Assembly (NCBI GenBank): GCA_964388105.1
Contig: CAYLYQ010000002.1
Coordinates: forward strand, 30,100-94,099
From: ZC4RG35 sp964388105
Lineage (GTDB): Bacteria > Actinomycetota > Acidimicrobiia > Spongiisociales > ZC4RG35
Length of the DNA stretch: 64,000 nucleotides
Reading direction: 5' to 3'
A program made the position numbers and the translations under genes. A model generated the notes under the pieces. It saw only the letters and a program-made list of their open reading frames with translations. It searched no databases and was not told the DNA's origin. Positions 23,828 to 32,415 of this stretch are shown piece by piece; positions within the stretch are counted from its first letter, which is position 1; each line of letters starts with the position of its first letter.

Positions 23828-24418
23828 TCAGTGGCGCGGCCGCATCTCCTTCACGTCGGCTTCGGTGTCGACGTCTCGTGGCATCTGGTCCTGGAACCAC
23901 ACCTCATTCACCCACTCCGGGTGGGCGCGCCACAGGCGCATCGCGCCCTCGTCGCCCTCGAGCGACATGACCCGGGACCAGAGCGACCGATCGACGACGA
24001 CCGGGTTGCCGAGGGTGTACCGATACTTGGGAATGCTGACCGGTCGGTCGGAGGTCCGGTGGGAGGCCAATAGCTGGGTCACCACCTCGGGAGACACGTC
24101 CGGTTGATCGCCCATCAGGATCAAGGCGCGCTCCGAGCGGGAGAAGCGTGTGAGCACATCGAGCCCGACCCGCAGCGACGACGAGATGCCTTCCTCCCAT
24201 TCCGGGTTCTCCACGATTCCGGCGTCCCCGAAGTCGACCTCGGACAGGATGCGGTCGGCGTCGGCGCCGAGGACTACCCAGATCTCGTCGACCGGCATCT
24301 CCCTCGTGGCCGCCAGGATCCGCTCGATGAGGGTGGTGTCGCCCCAGGGCTCCAGCTGCTTGGGCCTGCCCAGACGGCGCGAGCCTCCGGCAGCGAGGAT
24401 GATGGCTGCGGTGGGCAT
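23828..24418 (-). CDS. MobA/MocA-like nucleotidyltransferase
   Basis: A 196-residue NTP transferase of the MobA/MocA family, which adds CMP or GMP to molybdopterin. The nucleotide loop LAAGGSRRLGRPKQL is at residues 8-22 and the metal-binding Asp is in LMGDQPDVS (about 102). The PxxxGNPVVV motif follows near residue 135. No other molybdenum-cofactor gene is nearby, so the substrate (molybdopterin, or another nucleotide sugar-like acceptor) is uncertain. Confidence 0.82.
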   Translation of the reverse strand: MPTAAIILAAGGSRRLGRPKQLEPWGDTTLIERILAATREMPVDEIWVVLGADADRILSEVDFGDAGIVENPEWEEGISSSLRVGLDVLTRFSRSERALILMGDQPDVSPEVVTQLLASHRTSDRPVSIPKYRYTLGNPVVVDRSLWSRVMSLEGDEGAMRLWRAHPEWVNEVWFQDQMPRDVDTEADVKEMRPRH

Positions 24419-24466
24419 CAGGTCACGGTGCGGAGGTGAGGGATCACGTCGGGCGGCAACCTAGCC

Positions 24467-24916
24467 TCACAGCCGCTGCGAGAGCTGCTCCATCAGCTCC
24501 TCCTGGAGGATGGCGAAGAAGTCGAGCATCCAGGCCCGCTCCGGCGTCAGACCCTCGTAGTCCTCCTCGACCTCGATGCCGAGGCGCACTCCGAGGACCA
24601 GGCGGGCCTCGTTGAGAACCCTGAGCACGGCGTCGGCTTCCGCCTCGTCGAGGATCGCGCCATGGGGCGCCTCGACCATCCGGCGGAACGCGTTGCGATC
24701 GGCGCTCTTGGCCTCGGCGAGCTCCGGGCCCATCAACCTCCACCACTCGGCGTCCGATTCTGGATCGGCCAGATAGACCGGCGGCCGCAGGCGTTGCGCC
24801 GCGGGGTCGTCCGGAGTGAGGCTCATCAACATCGGCACCACGTCCGACAGGAATGCCCTCTCGTCGGGGGTCAGACTGACGACGATGGAGTTGCCCTCGG
24901 ATCGGAAGCGACTCAT
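24467..24916 (-). CDS. DUF2017 family protein
   Basis: A 149-residue acidic protein of the actinobacterial DUF2017 family, recognisable by the N-terminal SLTPDERAFLSDV and the C-terminal LTPERAWMLDFFAILQEELM. Its gene regularly follows clpS in actinobacteria, and here its ATG overlaps the clpS stop by four bases. A role connected with Clp proteolysis is suggested only by this conserved neighbourhood. Confidence 0.85.
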   Translation of the reverse strand: MSRFRSEGNSIVVSLTPDERAFLSDVVPMLMSLTPDDPAAQRLRPPVYLADPESDAEWWRLMGPELAEAKSADRNAFRRMVEAPHGAILDEAEADAVLRVLNEARLVLGVRLGIEVEEDYEGLTPERAWMLDFFAILQEELMEQLSQRL

Positions 24917-25197
24917 TGTTCGATCGTGGCCCACAGGCCGTGGTTGTGGAGTCGATAGCAGTCGATCTCGGCCTGTTCTCTCGGACCGTCGGCGACCACG
25001 GCCCTGCCCTCGTGATGGACCTGGAGCATGAGGATCGTCGCCTTCTCCTCCTCGTAGCCGAAGAGCTTTCGAAACACGTACACGACATAAGGCATCGTGT
25101 TGACGGGATCGTTCCACACCACCACCCGCCACGGGCGGTCGATGTCCCTGTCCTCGGTCGTGTCCGGGACCTTGACCGGCGTCGGCATCGAAGTCAC
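24913..25197 (-). CDS. clpS: ATP-dependent Clp protease adaptor ClpS
   Basis: Adaptor that delivers N-end-rule substrates to ClpA/C-type unfoldases. 94 residues. The core PWRVVVWNDPVNTMPYVVYVF carries the DPVNTM substrate-pocket signature, and the HHEGRAVVADG segment completes the domain. I prefer GTG 25197 because TAGCAT (25205-25210) ends seven bases before it, matching the leaderless pattern of neighbours; an ATG three codons later (25188) is the alternative. Cotranscribed with DUF2017. Confidence 0.9.
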   Translation of the reverse strand: MTSMPTPVKVPDTTEDRDIDRPWRVVVWNDPVNTMPYVVYVFRKLFGYEEEKATILMLQVHHEGRAVVADGPREQAEIDCYRLHNHGLWATIEQ

Positions 25198-25204
25198 GGG
25201 CCCA

Positions 25205-25210
25205 ATGCTA
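25205..25210 (-). promoter_or_regulatory. Leaderless -10 element of clpS
   Basis: TAGCAT on the minus strand, seven bases before GTG 25197, with no ribosome-binding sequence in between. It decides the start choice for clpS. Confidence 0.45.
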
Positions 25211-25252
25211 CGGGGAACAGATGACCTTCGACCCTGGCCCACAATCGGGCCC

Positions 25253-25735
25253 ATGGGTTACAGAGGAGGGATGAGAACCTACGAGATCGAGACGCGCAGT
25301 CTCGAAGAGGCGACAACGGCGGCGACTTTCACGACCGCCCGCGTCGAGGACCTCCAGTCTTGGATCCCGAAGGCCCTGGAGAAGGTCGCCATGCACCTGG
25401 GACGGCTCGGCATGGGCCCGTTCGGCATGCCCTACGTGCGGTATCACCCGGTCGGCGACGGCAAGTTCGAGGTCGAGGCCGGATTCCCCGCTTCCGGGAT
25501 CATCCCACCCGGTGACGATGTGCGGCCGTCCAGCCTGCCCGGCGGACCAGTGGCCGTCCTGATCTACCTCGGCCCCTACGAAACGATGGAGCCGGCGTAC
25601 GAGGCGCTCTTCCAATGGCTCGCCGCCGAGGGCAAGACGCCCAACGGCGACATGTGGGAGGTGTACTTCACCGACCCGGACCAGGAGCCGAACCCCGAGA
25701 ACTGGCGCACGGAGATCTTCCAGCCGTACAGCTGA
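25253..25735 (+). CDS. GyrI-like / effector-binding domain protein
   Basis: A stand-alone GyrI-like small-molecule-binding domain of about 160 residues, the fold used as effector module in AraC/MerR regulators and in gyrase inhibitor GyrI. Typical segments are YVRYHPVGDGKFEVEAGFP and VAVLIYLGPYETMEPAYEAL, and the C-terminal MWEVYFTDPDQEPNPENWRTEIFQP. No DNA-binding domain is attached. ATG 25253 is seven bases after a CACAAT -10-like hexamer; ATG 25271 directly abuts AGGAGGG, too close for normal initiation, but would give the more usual N-terminus. The ligand is unknown. Confidence 0.82.
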   Translation: MGYRGGMRTYEIETRSLEEATTAATFTTARVEDLQSWIPKALEKVAMHLGRLGMGPFGMPYVRYHPVGDGKFEVEAGFPASGIIPPGDDVRPSSLPGGPVAVLIYLGPYETMEPAYEALFQWLAAEGKTPNGDMWEVYFTDPDQEPNPENWRTEIFQPYS

Positions 25736-25741
25736 GCGGCG

Positions 25742-26275
25742 TCACTCCGGGAGGATTCGCTCCCGGCACGCCGCGATCGCGTCGGCCAGGTCGGGGTCCT
25801 CGAATGGGACCTCGTTGACGGGGAACGGGAACCCCACCCCGTGGAAGCCCGCCACCGGGTCCGGGAAGTCGGGGACGCCGCGGTGGCGCATGCACTCGGC
25901 GAATGCGGCCAGCGCGCCGATGACGGCTTCGCGGACCGCGGAGTCCCCCATGGCCAGTGCGCCGGTCACCAGGTGCATCGAGCAGGCGTCGAGTGCGTCG
26001 ACGGTCTCGGACGAGCCCATATCCACTCCCCGCATCGCGATGTCGAGGCGGGGCCTGCCCTGAGCGTCGATCGGGATCGACCCGATGTCCACGCCCCGGT
26101 CCGACATGCACTCCCGGAAGAGCTCGGCCCCCTCGACCGCACCCACGGTGGTCACGGTCTGGGAGAGCGTGGTCGTGGTCACCTCCCGTGGTGGTTCCGT
26201 CGGAGACGGTGACAGGGGAGCGGCGTCGCACGCCACGAGCAAGAGGCCGACGATCGCCGGCCAGATCCGCTTCAA
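25742..26275 (-). CDS. Hypothetical lipoprotein with duplicated ECM-x2-RG motif
   Basis: A 177-residue predicted lipoprotein with lipobox LLLVAC (C16). It contains two copies of a motif, FRECMSDRGVDI near residue 55 and FAECMRHRGVPDFPDP near residue 130, plus a lone Cys near each (DACS, AACRE), which suggests an internal duplication with paired disulfides. Secreted actinobacterial proteins with CMRxxGVPxFPDP are common but uncharacterised. The start is a TTG overlapping the upstream Fe-S oxidoreductase stop (TTGA), so it is translated from that transcript. Function unknown. Confidence 0.75.
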   Translation of the reverse strand: MKRIWPAIVGLLLVACDAAPLSPSPTEPPREVTTTTLSQTVTTVGAVEGAELFRECMSDRGVDIGSIPIDAQGRPRLDIAMRGVDMGSSETVDALDACSMHLVTGALAMGDSAVREAVIGALAAFAECMRHRGVPDFPDPVAGFHGVGFPFPVNEVPFEDPDLADAIAACRERILPE

Positions 26276-28452
26276 GTGTCGCTCGGAGCCGCCAGACCGT
26301 CGGCGAGGATCATGGCGATGTCTCGGACCGGGACGTCGCCACCGAGCTCCTTGACGCCGTCATCGAGCATGACGAAACAGAAGGGGCAGGCGATGGCGAT
26401 CTCGTCGGCCCCCGTCGCCAGCGCCTCCTCGGCGCGCTCGATGTTGACCTTCTTGCCGACCTTCTCCTCCATCCAGAACCGGGCTCCACCCGCTCCACAG
26501 CAGAGGCCACGAGTCCCGTGACGGCCCATCTCCACGACCTCGGCGCCAGAGGCGCCCACCACCGAGCGCGGAGCCAGGTACACGTCGTTGTGGCGTCCCA
26601 GGTAGCACGGGTCGTGATAGGCGATCTTCTTCTCGGTCCCGTCGTCCTTCCGAGGCAGGGAGAGGCGGTTCTGGTTGAGGAGCTCGGCCAGCAACTGGCT
26701 GTGGTGGACGACCTCGTACTCACCCCCGAACTGCGGGTACTCGTTGCGGATGGTGTTGAAGCAGTGGGCGCACTGGGTGATCACCTTCTTCACGCCGTAC
26801 TCGGCGAAAGTGGCGATGTTCTCCAGGGCGAGCTGCTGGAAGACGTATTCGTTCCCGGCGCGCCGGGCGGGGTCCCCGTTGCAGACCTCTCTCATCCCGA
26901 GGATGGCGAAGTCGATGCCCGAGGACCGGAGCAGGCGGGCCAGCGCCACCGACACGGCGGTGTTGCGGTCGTCGTACGAGCCGGCACACCCGACGAACCA
27001 GAGGTACTCGGCCCGTTCCACACCGTCGGCCCCGAGCCGCGGGATCTCGAAGTCGAGCTCAGAGGTCCAGTCGGCCCGCGCCTGTTGACTGAGCCCCCAC
27101 GGGTTGGATTGATTCTCCATGGCGACGAATGCCTTGCCCAGCTCGGCCGGGAAGTCCGACTCCATGAGGGTCAGGTAGCGGCGCATGTCGAGGATGCGGT
27201 CGACGATCTCGATACCCACCGGGCAGATCTCGTCACAGGCACGGCAAGTCGTGCAGCTGTACAGCTCCTCCGAGGTGATCCGCTGGAAGAGGAGCCCCGA
27301 CGCATCCACTGCGGCGTTGGAGCTGACCGGCCCCTCCAACCCCTTGACGGCCGCGGCCACCTCGCCCGACTTGAGGACCATCTCCCGCGGGTCCAGCGGC
27401 TTGCCGGTGATGTTGGCCGGGCACACCGATGTGCAACGGCCGCAAACCGTGCAGGCGTCGGTGTCGAAGATCTGTTTCCAGGTGAGGTCGGCCACGAGGG
27501 ACGCCCCCACCGTGTCGATGTCCTCCACTTCTGCGAGGTTCGGCATCTCCCGCATCGCTCCTTTGGGCCGATGCCTCACGGACAGGAAGAGGTCGCTCGG
27601 CGACGTGAAGATGTGCCTCAGCTTCGTGGTCGGGAGAGCCACCATGAAGGCGGCGAACGAGAGCACGTGGATGATCCAGAGCACCTGGTGCCACGTGGCG
27701 GCGCTGGCCGCCGGAACGAGGGCTGACAGCGGGTAGCCGACGAAAGACCAGACCTCGAAGTCGGGGCGCCCGTCGACGGCGATGCGGGCCGCTTCGGTCG
27801 CAAGCCCCGTGACCCCGATGAGCCCGAGCGTGATCAGGATCAGGGCGTCTTCGGGTCGGGTCTTCGAACGGATCCGCCAGCTGGGGATGATGTAGCGGCC
27901 CAGGACTGCCAGTGCGACACCACCGAGGAACACGAGGCTGGCCAGGTCGAGGACCGCGGAGAAGCCCAGGTAGAAGTTGCCGTGGAGGAACTTAAGACTG
28001 GGAGGGAGCAAATGGTCGATCTCGAGGGTGACGGTCCCGAGGAACAAGACGATGAAGCCCCAGTAGAGGGCGGAGTGCATCACGCCGGCGCGGCGATCCC
28101 GGACCACCGTGCGCATGGCCAGCCCGTTGACCAGCCGGCGGATCCTCTCTCCCCAGTGGCCGGTGCGACGGTCGGGCCTCCCCTGCTGCCAGATCTCGGC
28201 CCGGCGGGCCAGCAGTTCGAACATCAGCCAGATGAAGGCCGAGATCGTGATGTAGAAGACGAGCACGACCGCGTCGGGGATGTTGCCGAACACCTCCCGC
28301 CCGACGTCGAAGGTGGGATGGGTCTGGAGGGTCCCCAACGTCCCGAGGAGGGCGTTGGTCGCCGCCCCGAGGATCCCGAGGGCCCTGAGCACCCGCGCTG
28401 CGGTCAGTCGCTGCTCGACGCCTGTCTCGGCCCGCTCCTCGGTGACGGTCAT
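26272..28452 (-). CDS. Membrane Fe-S oxidoreductase, heterodisulfide-reductase-like (Rv0338c-type)
   Basis: A 726-residue membrane redox protein. The N-terminal half has five to six helices resembling the nitrate-reductase gamma cytochrome b subunit. A dicluster ferredoxin domain follows with CTVCGRCTSVCP and CTTCRACDEICP, then two CCG domains (CCGAGGARF near residue 640) as in HdrD/GlcF. Mycobacterial Rv0338c has this architecture. It probably moves electrons between a cytoplasmic donor, perhaps acyl-CoA/ETF, and the quinone pool; that role is inferred. TAGACT (28461-28466) ends eight bases before the ATG and overlaps the end of the YibE/F gene, so it has its own leaderless promoter. Confidence 0.88.
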   Translation of the reverse strand: MTVTEERAETGVEQRLTAARVLRALGILGAATNALLGTLGTLQTHPTFDVGREVFGNIPDAVVLVFYITISAFIWLMFELLARRAEIWQQGRPDRRTGHWGERIRRLVNGLAMRTVVRDRRAGVMHSALYWGFIVLFLGTVTLEIDHLLPPSLKFLHGNFYLGFSAVLDLASLVFLGGVALAVLGRYIIPSWRIRSKTRPEDALILITLGLIGVTGLATEAARIAVDGRPDFEVWSFVGYPLSALVPAASAATWHQVLWIIHVLSFAAFMVALPTTKLRHIFTSPSDLFLSVRHRPKGAMREMPNLAEVEDIDTVGASLVADLTWKQIFDTDACTVCGRCTSVCPANITGKPLDPREMVLKSGEVAAAVKGLEGPVSSNAAVDASGLLFQRITSEELYSCTTCRACDEICPVGIEIVDRILDMRRYLTLMESDFPAELGKAFVAMENQSNPWGLSQQARADWTSELDFEIPRLGADGVERAEYLWFVGCAGSYDDRNTAVSVALARLLRSSGIDFAILGMREVCNGDPARRAGNEYVFQQLALENIATFAEYGVKKVITQCAHCFNTIRNEYPQFGGEYEVVHHSQLLAELLNQNRLSLPRKDDGTEKKIAYHDPCYLGRHNDVYLAPRSVVGASGAEVVEMGRHGTRGLCCGAGGARFWMEEKVGKKVNIERAEEALATGADEIAIACPFCFVMLDDGVKELGGDVPVRDIAMILADGLAAPSDT

Positions 28453-28463
28453 GGGCGGCGAGT

Positions 28464-29651
28464 CTAGGAGAGGCTCCCATGGTTGCCCGACTGCGTTCTG
28501 GCTCCCGCGGCGATGCGGCTCGCCAGCCACGTTGTCAACGGGACCGCCGAAACCAGGCCGATGGAACCCACCATCGTGCGCACGACCTCGGTTGCGACCA
28601 CCTCGGAACTGGCGACCACGCCGAACGAGGAACCGGACAGGACGAAGAGGATCAGCAGCGGAAGCGACGCTCCCGCATAGGCCAGGAGGAGGGTGTTGAC
28701 CGTGGACACGATGTGGTCGCGCCCCACCCTGAGCCCGGACCGGTAGAGGTCGGCTGCCCCGAGGGAAGGGTTGGCCCCGTGCACCTCCCAGACCGCGGAG
28801 GCCTGGGTCACGGTGACGTCGTCGAGTGCGCCCAGGGCACCGAGGGTTATGCCGGCCAGGAGCAGGCCCCTCAGGTCGAGGTCGGGGAGGGCGATGAGAA
28901 AGAAGGCCTCTTCCCCGGCCAACCCGCTGAACCGGGCCGCGGCGAGGGCCACCGCGGATAGGGCCACCGTCACCAGCAGCGCGCTGAACGCGCCGAGGGC
29001 GGCGGCGTGGGTGAGCGGGTTGACGCCGTGCGCCAGGTAGAGGGACACCAGCATGATCGCCCCGCCTCCGACCATCGCCACGAGAACGGCGTCACGGCCG
29101 GCGAGGATTGCAGGCAGGATGAAGGCGAGGAGGATGCCCACCGACACGGCGAGGCCGGCCAGCGCGGCGAGGCCCCGCAGACGGCCCAGAGCCACGACCA
29201 CCGCCGCGAACGAGAGGGCGAGGACCACGAGCATCGTGCTGCGATCGATGTCGGCGAACTGAAAGGTGACCCTGCCCTCGCTTTCGATCACAGACAGGAG
29301 GACGGTGTCCCCGACCCGGAGGACCGGCTGGCCCGCTTCGTCCGGGAACTCCTCCGACACCTCCGTTCCTGCATGCGTGCCCGCCTCCACGACGAAAGTG
29401 ACCTGAGTGCATTGCTCCTGAGGTGCGTAGGAGCAGGCGGCGAGCTCGGCGGAGGTGACCGTGGCCCTGACCGTGTCGTCTGCGAACCCGATGACACCGA
29501 GGTCGACGTCGATATCACCTCGTGGCCACAACGCGATCATGCCCGCGGCGACCGCAACCGCCACGACGAGCACCGAGGCCGAGAGCAGGCTGGGGCGCGG
29601 AAGACGCCGGCGATCGGGCCCGACCAGCCGCTGGAAGTCCTCGTCTCCCAC
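28464..29651 (-). CDS. YibE/F family membrane protein
   Basis: A 395-residue multi-spanning protein of the YibE/F family. It has an N-terminal membrane segment, an extracytoplasmic beta-domain (about 45-130) with two cysteines in AACSYAPQEQCTQV, and then seven or so helices containing LGALGALDDVTVTQASAVWE, the family signature. The GTG start shares one base with the stop of the upstream nitroreductase gene (TAGTG). The biochemical role of the family is unknown; transport is often assumed. Confidence 0.85.
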   Translation of the reverse strand: MGDEDFQRLVGPDRRRLPRPSLLSASVLVVAVAVAAGMIALWPRGDIDVDLGVIGFADDTVRATVTSAELAACSYAPQEQCTQVTFVVEAGTHAGTEVSEEFPDEAGQPVLRVGDTVLLSVIESEGRVTFQFADIDRSTMLVVLALSFAAVVVALGRLRGLAALAGLAVSVGILLAFILPAILAGRDAVLVAMVGGGAIMLVSLYLAHGVNPLTHAAALGAFSALLVTVALSAVALAAARFSGLAGEEAFFLIALPDLDLRGLLLAGITLGALGALDDVTVTQASAVWEVHGANPSLGAADLYRSGLRVGRDHIVSTVNTLLLAYAGASLPLLILFVLSGSSFGVVASSEVVATEVVRTMVGSIGLVSAVPLTTWLASRIAAGARTQSGNHGSLS

Positions 29652-30004
29652 TAGAAGTCCAACCGGATCATCGGGGCCTCGAGAACCAGGTGGTCGAGCT
29701 CGGCCTGTGCCCGGTACCACCTGGGGTCGGCAGCCGAGAAGAAGCGCCTCCGGAAGAGGACGTCGGTGATCTCTGTCGCCGTGGCCTCCACGCGCAGGCC
29801 GTCGACCTCGATCACCACCGCCGGATTGGTGCGCACGTTGGCGAGCCAATGTCGCCGCCCGGGCGTCCCGGTGACGATGAACAGCCCCTCGAAGTGAAAC
29901 CACCAGATCTCCACGGTCCGCGGCTCGCCGCTGCGACGGCCGACGGTCGTCATGTCGACGGTGCGATGCCGCGCCAGCCGCGCCCTGGTGGCCGGATCCA
30001 TCAT
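29651..30004 (-). CDS. Nitroreductase/deazaflavin-dependent oxidoreductase family protein (Ddn-like)
   Basis: A 117-residue split-barrel protein of the actinobacterial Ddn family, which typically binds coenzyme F420. The characteristic N-terminal TTVGRRSGEPRTVEIWWF and the core GTPGRRHWLANVRTNPAVVIEVDG are clear. ATG 30004 overlaps the proline dehydrogenase stop (ATGA). F420 use, and a reductase role on quinone- or enone-type substrates, come from the family and not from this sequence. Confidence 0.82.
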   Translation of the reverse strand: MMDPATRARLARHRTVDMTTVGRRSGEPRTVEIWWFHFEGLFIVTGTPGRRHWLANVRTNPAVVIEVDGLRVEATATEITDVLFRRRFFSAADPRWYRAQAELDHLVLEAPMIRLDF

Positions 30005-30915
30005 CGCGAGCCGAAGAGCGCCCGCGCGAAGAACCACGCGTTCGCCGGTCGCTCGGCCAGCCTCCGGGTCAGGTACGGATACCACTCCGATCCGAACGGG
30101 AGGTAAACCCGGAGTGGATGGCCTGCGGCGACGAGATCGCGTTGCAGGTCGGGGCGGACTCCGTACAGCATCTGGAACTCGAACTCCCCCGCCCTCTGCC
30201 GCGCCAGATCGATGGCGAGGTCGATCAGGGCCGAGTCGTGCGTCGCCACCGCGGGTCGCACGCCTTCCGCAGCCATGAGCGTCCTCAACTGGTGTGCGTA
30301 GGCGAGATCGATCTGAGCCCCCGTGGTGAGGGCGACCTCTGGCGGCTCGACGTAGGCGCCCTTGCAGAGCCTGATGTGCCCGCCCACAGGGATCAGTCGC
30401 TCGAGGTCGGCCGGGGTTCGCTTCAGCGCGGCCTGAAGGGCAAGCCCGATGTTGCCGTGGGCGCGCTGTGCCTCCTCGAAGAGGTTGACGGTGCCTTCCG
30501 TGTAGCGGGAATCCTCCATGTCGACGGTGACGGTGGTCCCCACCTCCGCCGCCTTGGCCGCGAGGCGGCCGATCGACTCCGCCGCGAGCCTGGCATCGAC
30601 CGCAAGCCCGAGATGGGTGGGTTTGACCGAGATGTTGGCATCGAGACGGTCGCGGGCGATTCGCTCCAGGCTCTCCAGATATCGCCCCGTGGCCGCGCGC
30701 GCCGTCTCCGCGTCGTGCACCTCCTCGCCCAACAGGTCGAGTGAGACCATGAAGCCCTGGTCGTTGAGCGTCCGGGCCACCGAGGCGGCCTCGTCCAAAG
30801 TGTCGCCCGCAACGAACCGGCGGGCGAGGGCGCGGCCCGGGCCCGTCCCGGTGATGAGCTTCTCGACGGGAGCTGCTCCCGTGACCCCGGTCACGGCTCG
30901 AGAGAAGATGCTCAG
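30001..30915 (-). CDS. Proline dehydrogenase, probable CTG start
   Basis: Oxidises L-proline to pyrroline-5-carboxylate with FAD and passes electrons to the quinone pool. It is a stand-alone PRODH barrel of 304 residues, the size of mycobacterial PruB. Visible motifs are NISVKPTHLG, TVDMEDSRYTEGT, IRLCKGAYVEP, VATHDSALID and the C-terminal VYLPFGSEWYPYLTRRLAERP, whose arginines bind the substrate carboxylate. No ATG, GTG or TTG gives the full N-terminus; CTG at 30915 overlaps the proC stop (CTGA) and is preceded by GGAGG at six-base spacing. A GTG at 30894 is the fallback. The partner P5C dehydrogenase is at 49171. Confidence 0.9.
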   Translation of the reverse strand: MSIFSRAVTGVTGAAPVEKLITGTGPGRALARRFVAGDTLDEAASVARTLNDQGFMVSLDLLGEEVHDAETARAATGRYLESLERIARDRLDANISVKPTHLGLAVDARLAAESIGRLAAKAAEVGTTVTVDMEDSRYTEGTVNLFEEAQRAHGNIGLALQAALKRTPADLERLIPVGGHIRLCKGAYVEPPEVALTTGAQIDLAYAHQLRTLMAAEGVRPAVATHDSALIDLAIDLARQRAGEFEFQMLYGVRPDLQRDLVAAGHPLRVYLPFGSEWYPYLTRRLAERPANAWFFARALFGSR

Positions 30916-31742
30916 CGCGAGCCTCCGTCCGCGTTCTGAGATCCCAGCTCCGACGACCGGGTGGCGGCGGCCCGCACGGCGTCTTCGACGAGCGCCCGGA
31001 ATCCGCGCGCTTCGAGAATGTGCATCGCGGCCGCGGTGGTCCCGCCAGGGGAGGTGACCTCGTAGCGCAGCTCGGCGGGGGTCTTCGAGGTGTCGGTCAG
31101 CAGGTGCCCCGCTCCGCGAATCGTCTGGGCGACGAAGCTCTCGGCCACATCCCTCGGGAGCCCTTCGCGCACGGCAGCCTCGGTCATCGCCTCGGCGAGG
31201 AGGAATACGTAGGCGGGACCGGTGCCCGACACGGCCGTCACGGCGTTCATCAGCGTCTCGTCCATCTCCCGTACCGTCCCGACGGCTCCGAGCACTCGGC
31301 GGGCCAGGTCGACGTGCCCGGGCTCGGCGTGGCTGCCGGGTGCGATCGCCGTGACGCCGAACCCGACCAATGCCGGGGTGTTGGGCATCGCCCGGATGAC
31401 GGGGACTTCGCCAAGCGCTGCTTCGTAAGTCGCCGTGGTCACACCGGCCGCCAGCGAGAGCAGGGCTTGGCCCGGCTCGATGCGCCCTTCGATTGCCTCC
31501 AACACCACCGCCACGTCGCGAGGCTTGACCGCGATCACCGCCAGCTGGCGACCCTGGATCGCCTCCACGGGATGGAAGAACACATGGCAACCCAGCCGGC
31601 GTTCGAGATCCGCGGCGCGCTCCTTGCGCCGGACGCTGAGGCCGATCTCGGCCGGATCCCAGCCGGCAGCGAGCAGCCCGGAGACGAGGGCCTCGCCCAT
31701 GGCTCCAACGCCGACGATCCCGACGGTGCAGTTGGCGGTCAC
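30912..31742 (-). CDS. proC: Pyrroline-5-carboxylate reductase
   Basis: Reduces P5C to proline with NAD(P)H, the final step of proline synthesis. 276 residues. An N-terminal Rossmann motif GIVGVGAMGEAL, the AVKP motif near residue 73, and the C-terminal signature with SPGGTTAAAMHILE and the catalytic-site stretch VSGTGPAYVFLLAEAM are present. GTG 31742 is seven bases after TAGAAT (31750-31755), consistent with its own leaderless promoter at the end of udk. Coupled to proline dehydrogenase, so synthetic and catabolic enzymes share a transcript. Confidence 0.95.
   Translation of the reverse strand: MTANCTVGIVGVGAMGEALVSGLLAAGWDPAEIGLSVRRKERAADLERRLGCHVFFHPVEAIQGRQLAVIAVKPRDVAVVLEAIEGRIEPGQALLSLAAGVTTATYEAALGEVPVIRAMPNTPALVGFGVTAIAPGSHAEPGHVDLARRVLGAVGTVREMDETLMNAVTAVSGTGPAYVFLLAEAMTEAAVREGLPRDVAESFVAQTIRGAGHLLTDTSKTPAELRYEVTSPGGTTAAAMHILEARGFRALVEDAVRAAATRSSELGSQNADGGSR
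30913..30926 (-). promoter_or_regulatory. Shine-Dalgarno and CTG start of proline dehydrogenase
   Basis: On the minus strand GGAGG (30922-30926) is followed after six bases by CTG (30913-30915), which overlaps the proC stop codon. The strong site argues for real initiation at a non-standard codon. Confidence 0.5.
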
Positions 31743-31758
31743 GGGTGCGATTCTATGG

Positions 31759-32403
31759 TCAGGGTGTGGCGACCCTGGAGCGAATCAGTTCGACCACGGT
31801 GGCGACGGCAGCCGGGTTGTAGCCCTCCGGGATGATCAAGTCGGCGTACCTCATCGACGGCTGCACGAATTCGAGGTGCATCGGTCTGACCGTGGCGAAG
31901 TACTGGTCGAGGACCGATTCGAGAGAGCGCCCGCGCTCGGAGATGTCGCGCCTGATCCTCCTGGCCAGCCGCATGTCGGGGTCGGTGTCCACGAAGATCT
32001 TCAGGTCGAGCTCCGCCCGCAGCTCGGGCTCGGCCAGCACCAGGATCCCTTCGACGATGATCACGCGCTCCGGGTGGACCATCACCACCTCGTCCGACCG
32101 GAGGTGCTTGGTGAAGTCGTAGACCGGTCGTGGCACCGCCTGCCCCTCGCGGAGCCGGGAGAGGTGCTCGATGAGGAGGGAGGTTTCTAGGGAGTCCGGG
32201 TGGTCGTAGTTGACCCGTGCACGCTCTTCGAAGGTGAGCTCGGGAGCGTGCCGGTAGTAGGCGTCGTGCTGGATGATGGCTACGCCTTCATCGAGCCGAT
32301 CGAGCAGGGCGTCGGCCACTGTGGTCTTGCCGGATCCGGAGCCTCCTCCCAGTCCGATGAAGAGAGGGCGTCCGGGGTTCCAAGGACTTCGGTTGTCCGG
32401 CAT
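31759..32403 (-). CDS. udk: Uridine kinase
   Basis: Phosphorylates uridine and cytidine in pyrimidine salvage. 214 residues with the P-loop GLGGGSGSGKTT at about 17-28, the nucleoside-binding QHDAYYRHAPEL and the lid region RLARRIRRDISERGRS. TAACGT (32413-32418, minus strand) ends nine bases before the ATG with no ribosome site, so it is probably leaderless. It lies 16 bases upstream of proC. Confidence 0.93.
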   Translation of the reverse strand: MPDNRSPWNPGRPLFIGLGGGSGSGKTTVADALLDRLDEGVAIIQHDAYYRHAPELTFEERARVNYDHPDSLETSLLIEHLSRLREGQAVPRPVYDFTKHLRSDEVVMVHPERVIIVEGILVLAEPELRAELDLKIFVDTDPDMRLARRIRRDISERGRSLESVLDQYFATVRPMHLEFVQPSMRYADLIIPEGYNPAAVATVVELIRSRVATP

Positions 32404-32415
32404 GGCCGGAAGACG

